Shown here: piece by piece, positions 59,474-64,000 of the stretch
How the letters are laid out: every line of letters begins with the position of its first letter
Position numbering within the stretch: the first letter of the stretch is position 1
Source: Parasponia andersonii
Taxonomy: Eukaryota; Streptophyta; Magnoliopsida; Rosales; Cannabaceae
Direction of reading: 5' to 3'
DNA: 64,000 nt
Assembly (NCBI GenBank): GCA_002914805.1
Contig: JXTB01000032.1
Location: 665,363 to 729,362 of the forward strand
Translations under genes and position numbers: made by a program
The notes under the pieces: generated by a model
The model's input: the letters and a program-made list of their open reading frames with translations, nothing else
Databases searched by the model: none
What the model was told of the DNA's origin: nothing

Positions 59474-60350
59474 GTGATTTTTGTTTTCTGTTTAGTTTCT
59501 ACTTCAAATATATCTGCTAATTTGAATTCAATTCTTGTGTATAACGGCATAAACTTCAAGAAGTGGAAAGAGCATGCTATGATTGTACTCAATTGCATAG
59601 ATCTGTACCTTGCACTCAGGAAAGAACAACCTACTACTCTTATAAATGAAAGTTCTGCTACCACTATTAAGAACTTTGAGCAGTACGAACGTTCTAATCG
59701 CTTGAATCTTATGATCATGAAACATTCTATACATAAGACCATTAGAGGCGTTATGCCAGAGGTTAATAATTATAAGGTGTTCTTTGACACAATTGCAAAA
59801 CATTTCCAAAACAATTAAAAAGCGGAAATAAGTACCATGTTGAGTAATTTATTGCTATGCATTATAAAGATAAATGGAACATCAGGGAGTACATCATAGA
59901 GATGTTTAATCTGGCTTCAAAACTAAAAGCACTTAAGTTAGAGCTGTCAGATGACTTGCTCAGACAATTAGTTCTACTCTCTCTTCCTCTAAAATTCAGT
60001 CAATTTAAAGTGAGCTGCAATACCTAAAAAGAAAAGTAGACTTTTATTGAGCTCATATCTCAGTGTGTGTAAGAAGATGATAGATTGAAACGAAATAAGA
60101 TATAGAGTACTCATTTAGCAACAATATTTTAAGATAAGAAAAGTAAAAAGACTAAGAATAAAAGAGTTGCATCTGGGACTTCACTAAATAAAGTGCAAAA
60201 GAAACAAGATAAAGAATTAGCTTATTTCTTCTACAAGAGAACAAGACATGTGAAGAAGTAATGTCTCAAGTACACTGCCTGGCATGTCAAGAAGGGTAAA
60301 TTTCTTAATTTTGTCTATTCTGAGGTTAATTTTACTTTTGTACCCATGGA
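59474..60350 (+). pseudogene. Copia gag remnant
   Basis: Frame with YNGINFKKWKEHAMIVLNC, LALRKEQPT and YERSNRLNLMIM, typical of copia Gag. It stops at 59816, then continues in pieces (NIREYIIEMFNLASKLKALK, LSLPLKFSQFKVS). The zinc-knuckle region near 60220-60270 reads YFFYKRTRHVKK followed by a stop, so two Cys are lost. No good ATG is visible at the front; the frame follows an ..TTCTGTTTAG acceptor-like sequence. Confidence 0.8.
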
Positions 60351-60366
60351 TACTAGTGTCATTATT

Positions 60367-62011
60367 TGTTAGAATAATATCCTATAAAACAGTTTATTAT
60401 TTAGACATTATAAACAATATTTATTGGATTATTTAGTATCTATTTGTTATTAATAAATTCCATGTTATGAATTTCTATTTTATTTATGTCTCATTGATAT
60501 ACATATAATATACATGTCTATCTAATACAAACATCTAAAAGATTCCAAGACATGAAATGAGTAATAAAGAATTATTCGTATGATGAGTTCATATGTTGAA
60601 GACATTATATTCTTTATTTCATTATGTCTAAATTAAATTGTTCGCATTCTGCATATTGAAGATGGAATACTTTACTATGTCATAGAATGTAGTGTTGTCT
60701 ATTTAATTAATAAAGTTTCTAATTGTTGAAGTGAGTCTTCGGATAGAAACACTAGTATGTTTTAAGAAAGTTATAACAACATCGAACATGACCTAGTGAA
60801 TTAGAATTTGAGGTTAAGTGTCATAACTCAAATTTCTAATTTTACTAATCTAGCATTGTTGTTGAAGACCTTAATCCTAGTGATTAATGAACTTACTTTC
60901 ATGTATTTTGTCTTTTTGAGTTACTAAAGGACTAGTTCCGATTTATGGTTCGAACTCTAGTATCTTAGAAGATAAGGTATATAAAATATGTAGAACATTT
61001 TTCATGATAGACACCATGCATATAATGTCACTTTGAGTTTTTTCAAGTATTTGGATAATATAAACCAGGGCCTCGGTATTCACTATGTGAATTTGACTGT
61101 GTTGGTATAAGCAAATACAAACACCATAATCAACTATTATCTATTAGATGAAAAATAGTAACTCAAAGGTAAATATGTACTAGAGGGATAATACGATAAT
61201 TTCACCCTACTAGTATAACATTGCATAGGGGGTATGTCTATAGGTATAGTATATGCTAAATGGATCAAGCTAATTAATTGTTAATAAGCTTCGCAGAAAA
61301 AATAAATGACATTTAGTCCAAGAGTACAATATTGGGCCTATAGTGGTGTGCCCCAATATTAATAGATAAGGCCCAATCATATTTAAGAATTAATTATGAT
61401 AGTGGGTATATGGTTCATTAGAGCTTGAGCTTTATGGATCCATTTGGTCTCCCTGTCTAGCTCAAATTAAAGCTTAATAGTTATTTGATAATCAGTTGAG
61501 CCCAATAAGCTCAATAAGCCTATTAGGGTTTACTAATCTTTCTATAGTTAAAAAAAAAATTCTCTAGTAACCAGACACAAGTGTTACACATGAAATACCC
61601 CATTGAGAAGAGAGTGTTACACGCATAACAGAGAGAGAGGGAGAGCAGAAATAGGCCAGCCCTAGGGATTCCATCCTTGATTTTTTTGGTCAACCCGGAG
61701 AAATCGTTTTGAGAAGATTATCTTCTTGTTCATCTGCGGATCTTTTTGTTGGGAATCAAGAAGATAACCACTCACCGGATCAATCAAATGACTTTCGAGA
61801 ATAGATGGAAAGACGAGAAGGTTGTGGAGCGAGTCCGGGTATTGTTCTTATCTAGATCAAGAGTTAATTTATGTTAGATCACAATCTGAAATATTTTGTT
61901 AAAAGAAAAATTGTAAACAACCAATTCTACTGCGTTTACAAAACTATAGTGTTCTTGAAAATGATTTTATGAAAATATTTTCTAGAAATTTTATTCCAAT
62001 AAACACCAACA
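60367..62011. mobile_element. Solo-LTR-like insertion (1645 bp) inside copia gag-pol
   Basis: Begins TGTTAGAATAATATCC and ends TAAACACCAACA (TGTT..AACA ends), and interrupts the copia reading between ..VPMDT and HISVSM. Flanking five bases are TTATT (60362-60366) and CTATT (62012-62016), four of five identical, as an aged target-site duplication would be. No coding frame, PBS or second LTR inside. The 3' part (61560-61860) looks like a transcribed leader with GA-rich and CCCTAGGGATTCC words. Which element family it belongs to is unknown. Confidence 0.65.
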
Positions 62012-64000
62012 CTATTCACATAAGTGTGTCTATGTAGGGTTGTCTGACAAGTCGTCCGCTAAGTGATACTGAAAGATACATCTATGTAGGCAATGGCAAC
62101 ATAGCTATTAGCAGCAATAGGTCCATTTAGGTTGCAATTAGGTATCAATTTATTTTTGGATTTGGAAGAGACATTTGCTGTACCGTCATTTAGACAAAAT
62201 TTAATTTCTATTTTAGTTTTGGATAAATCTAATTATTCTTGCTAATTTGAAAATAATAAATTTAGTCTTTTCTAAAATTCAAATATTATTATGACTAGTA
62301 CTTTGATTGATAACCTATATAAAATAGATACTATTATCTTAATTAATGAAACTTTTTATGTCGAGAAATGAGGTACAATACATAAAACCATTGAGAATTC
62401 CACTATGTTATAGCACAAGCGATTAGAACATATCTCTAAATAGAGAATACAACATCTTGCGTCAAATGAAATTCTTGACTCACTTGACCTCATAGACTTC
62501 AAAGTTTGTGTTGAGTGTATTAAAGGTAAATAGACAAATGTACGTAAATTGGGTGCTTATCAGAGTTTCGGTGTCTTAGAACTGATACATACTGATATCT
62601 GCAATCCATTTCCTACAGCTTCATGGAATGGCCAACAGTATTTTATCACGTTCATAGATGATTACTCTCACTATAAATACCTATATTTAATTCATGAGAA
62701 GTCATAATTCTTGGATGTATTTAAAGCTTTCAAAGTCAAAGTTAACAATCAATTCAACAAGAAAATTAAAGCCATCAAATCCAATCGTGGTGGTGAATAC
62801 TACAGTAGGTATAATAGATCTAGAACAACATCTAGGACCCTTTACCAGTACCTAAATAAATATGAAATCGTCCTACAATACACAATACTGAGAAAACTTA
62901 GCATGAATGGTATTGCTGAGTAATGAAACTGAACACTTAAGGACATGGTGAGGAGTGTGATTAGTCATTATTCCTTATCTGAATCACTTTGGGGAGAAGC
63001 ACTTAAGACTGCAGTTTATATACTTAACAGAGTACTTAGCAAATCAGTAACTAAATCCCCATATGAACCTATGGACAAGCAAGAAAGCCTAGTATTAGGT
63101 ACTTACATATTTAGGATTGTCTAGCTGAGACAAAGCCATACAAAGTCACATGAAAATAATTTGGATTCAAAACTAATAAGTTGTTATTTTGTTAGCTTCG
63201 CTGAAAGATCAAGAAGTTTCAAATTCTATGATCAATCTAACAAGTCCTTTTTCGAGATAGGTAATGCGAGATTTCTTGAGAATATTAAGATAGAGGATGG
63301 GGGAAAATAAGGCAAAGAATATTGTCTTTGAGGAGAAATTCGTTTATCTTTCTACAATTGCTATTAAAAGTGATCAGACTCCTTTGCCTAACATTATTCA
63401 AAAAGTAAATCCAGAAATTCAAGATAATATTTCACAACTCTCTGTCCCACATATGAAAGTTTCTCCTAAATAGCAACTTTAACAACCTCAAAAGGAAGTG
63501 CCATTAAGGAAATCTATAAGAGAAAGGAGAAACACGATTCCAGATCATTATATCATCTATCTCCTAGAATATAAGTTTGATATGGGAGTGGAAAATAATC
63601 CAATTAATTTCACTCAAGCTAAACAAAGTTCAAAATCCTAACAGTGGATCATTGCCATAAAAGGATGAGATGAAATCCATGAAAGATAATAACATTTGGG
63701 AACTCATCGAACTGCCAATAGAAAAGAAACTCATTGGTTATAAATAGATTTTTAAAATCAAAAGAGATTCTAAAGGCAATATCGAGATATATAAGGCTCA
63801 TCTACTAACCAAAAGTTTCGCTCAGAAAGAAGATATTGACTATAAAGAAACTTTCTCTCCAGTTTCTTCGATAGACTCTTTCAGAATTATTATGGTACTA
63901 GTAGTTTATTTTGATTTAGAGCTACACCAGATGGATATAAAGACTGCGTTTCTCAGTGGTGATATTAAGGAAACGATTTATATGGTACAGCCTAAAAACT
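62012..64000 (+). pseudogene. Copia pol remnant (protease, integrase, RT start)
   Basis: Decayed frames in order: protease-region HISVSM and SDTERYIYVGNGN (62015-62095); integrase zinc region with VCVECIKGK (~62510); core HTDICNPFPTASWNGQQYF and FIDDYSHYKYLYLIHEKS; second catalytic position reads IKSNRGGEY, so the expected Asp is Asn; third block ends MNGIAE before stops. The linker RSRSFKFYDQSNKSFFEI follows near 63210. The RT starts at about 63660 (MKSMKDNNIWELIELP, DYKETFSPVSSIDSFR, HQMDIKTAFLSGDIKE) and runs off the window. Confidence 0.82.

Larger units (their letters stand above)
57722..64000 (+). mobile_element. Decayed Ty1/copia retrotransposon, plus strand, cut by window end
   Basis: A 5' LTR (about 57722-58250), PBS-like site (58261), long leader, gag (59474-60350) and pol remnants (62012-64000) run in order on the plus strand; the 3' part lies beyond the window. 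A solo-LTR-like insertion (60367-62011) separates gag from protease/integrase. The LTR and leader match the minus-strand element at 29333-35595, so the two are relatives. Stops are frequent throughout. Confidence 0.85.

Noticed and set aside
1..64000. CRISPR arrays, bacterial operons, tRNA or rRNA genes
   Set aside because: Nothing of the kind was seen; the regular arrays have no spacer-repeat structure, and no cloverleaf with paired A and B boxes was found by eye.

Overview
This window is nuclear DNA of a flowering plant, almost certainly a eudicot. The genes have many GT-AG introns, the spacers are AT-rich with (TA)n and (GA)n microsatellites, and more than half the length is transposable-element sequence from lineages typical of plants. 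I cannot name the species from sequence alone.

Layout. 153-9610 is a decayed Ty3/gypsy element on the minus strand (right LTR is the 5' LTR). Its architecture fits the Tat lineage: an antisense accessory gene with three small introns, two tandem-repeat arrays, and a gag-integrase remnant that has lost protease, RT and RNase H. 11925-16542 (minus) is a five-exon gene for the chloroplast glutamyl-tRNA reductase-binding protein (GLUTRBP/PGR7). 18171-18508 is a 112-bp triple repeat. 19748-22985 is a very large imperfect inverted repeat with arms of about 1.4-1.7 kb and a 75-bp spacer. 23418-27582 (plus) is an eight-exon gene I read as CHLORORESPIRATORY REDUCTION 6 (CRR6, NDH assembly), followed by a degenerate tandem copy of its last intron and exon. 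29333-35595 is a decayed Ty1/copia element (minus). 39387-42069 (minus) is an intact five-exon CSLC gene (xyloglucan glucan synthase). 44657-56270 is a Mutator-like element of the ULP1-carrying (Kaonashi-type) class, with matching 21-bp termini and a perfect 9-bp target-site duplication. 57722 to the window end is a second member of the same copia family, in plus orientation, interrupted by a 1.65-kb solo-LTR-like insertion.

How the parts relate. The three intact genes are independent: GLUTRBP and CRR6 are divergently oriented nuclear genes for chloroplast proteins, and CSLC is a Golgi glycosyltransferase. No operon-like or pathway cluster is seen. The richest region is the MULE: its transposase (plus) and ULP1/DUF1985 gene (minus) converge, and dense TTTCGA/TCGAAA arrays lie at both subterminal regions and between the gene ends. 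The MULE also contains N characters (46531-46533, 48964, 54742). The two single Ns each sit at the start of a near-identical re-run of earlier sequence, which looks like unmerged contig or haplotype overlap rather than biology.

All boundaries were placed by eye from splice sites, repeats and frame continuity; family names come from recognising protein motifs, not from database searches.
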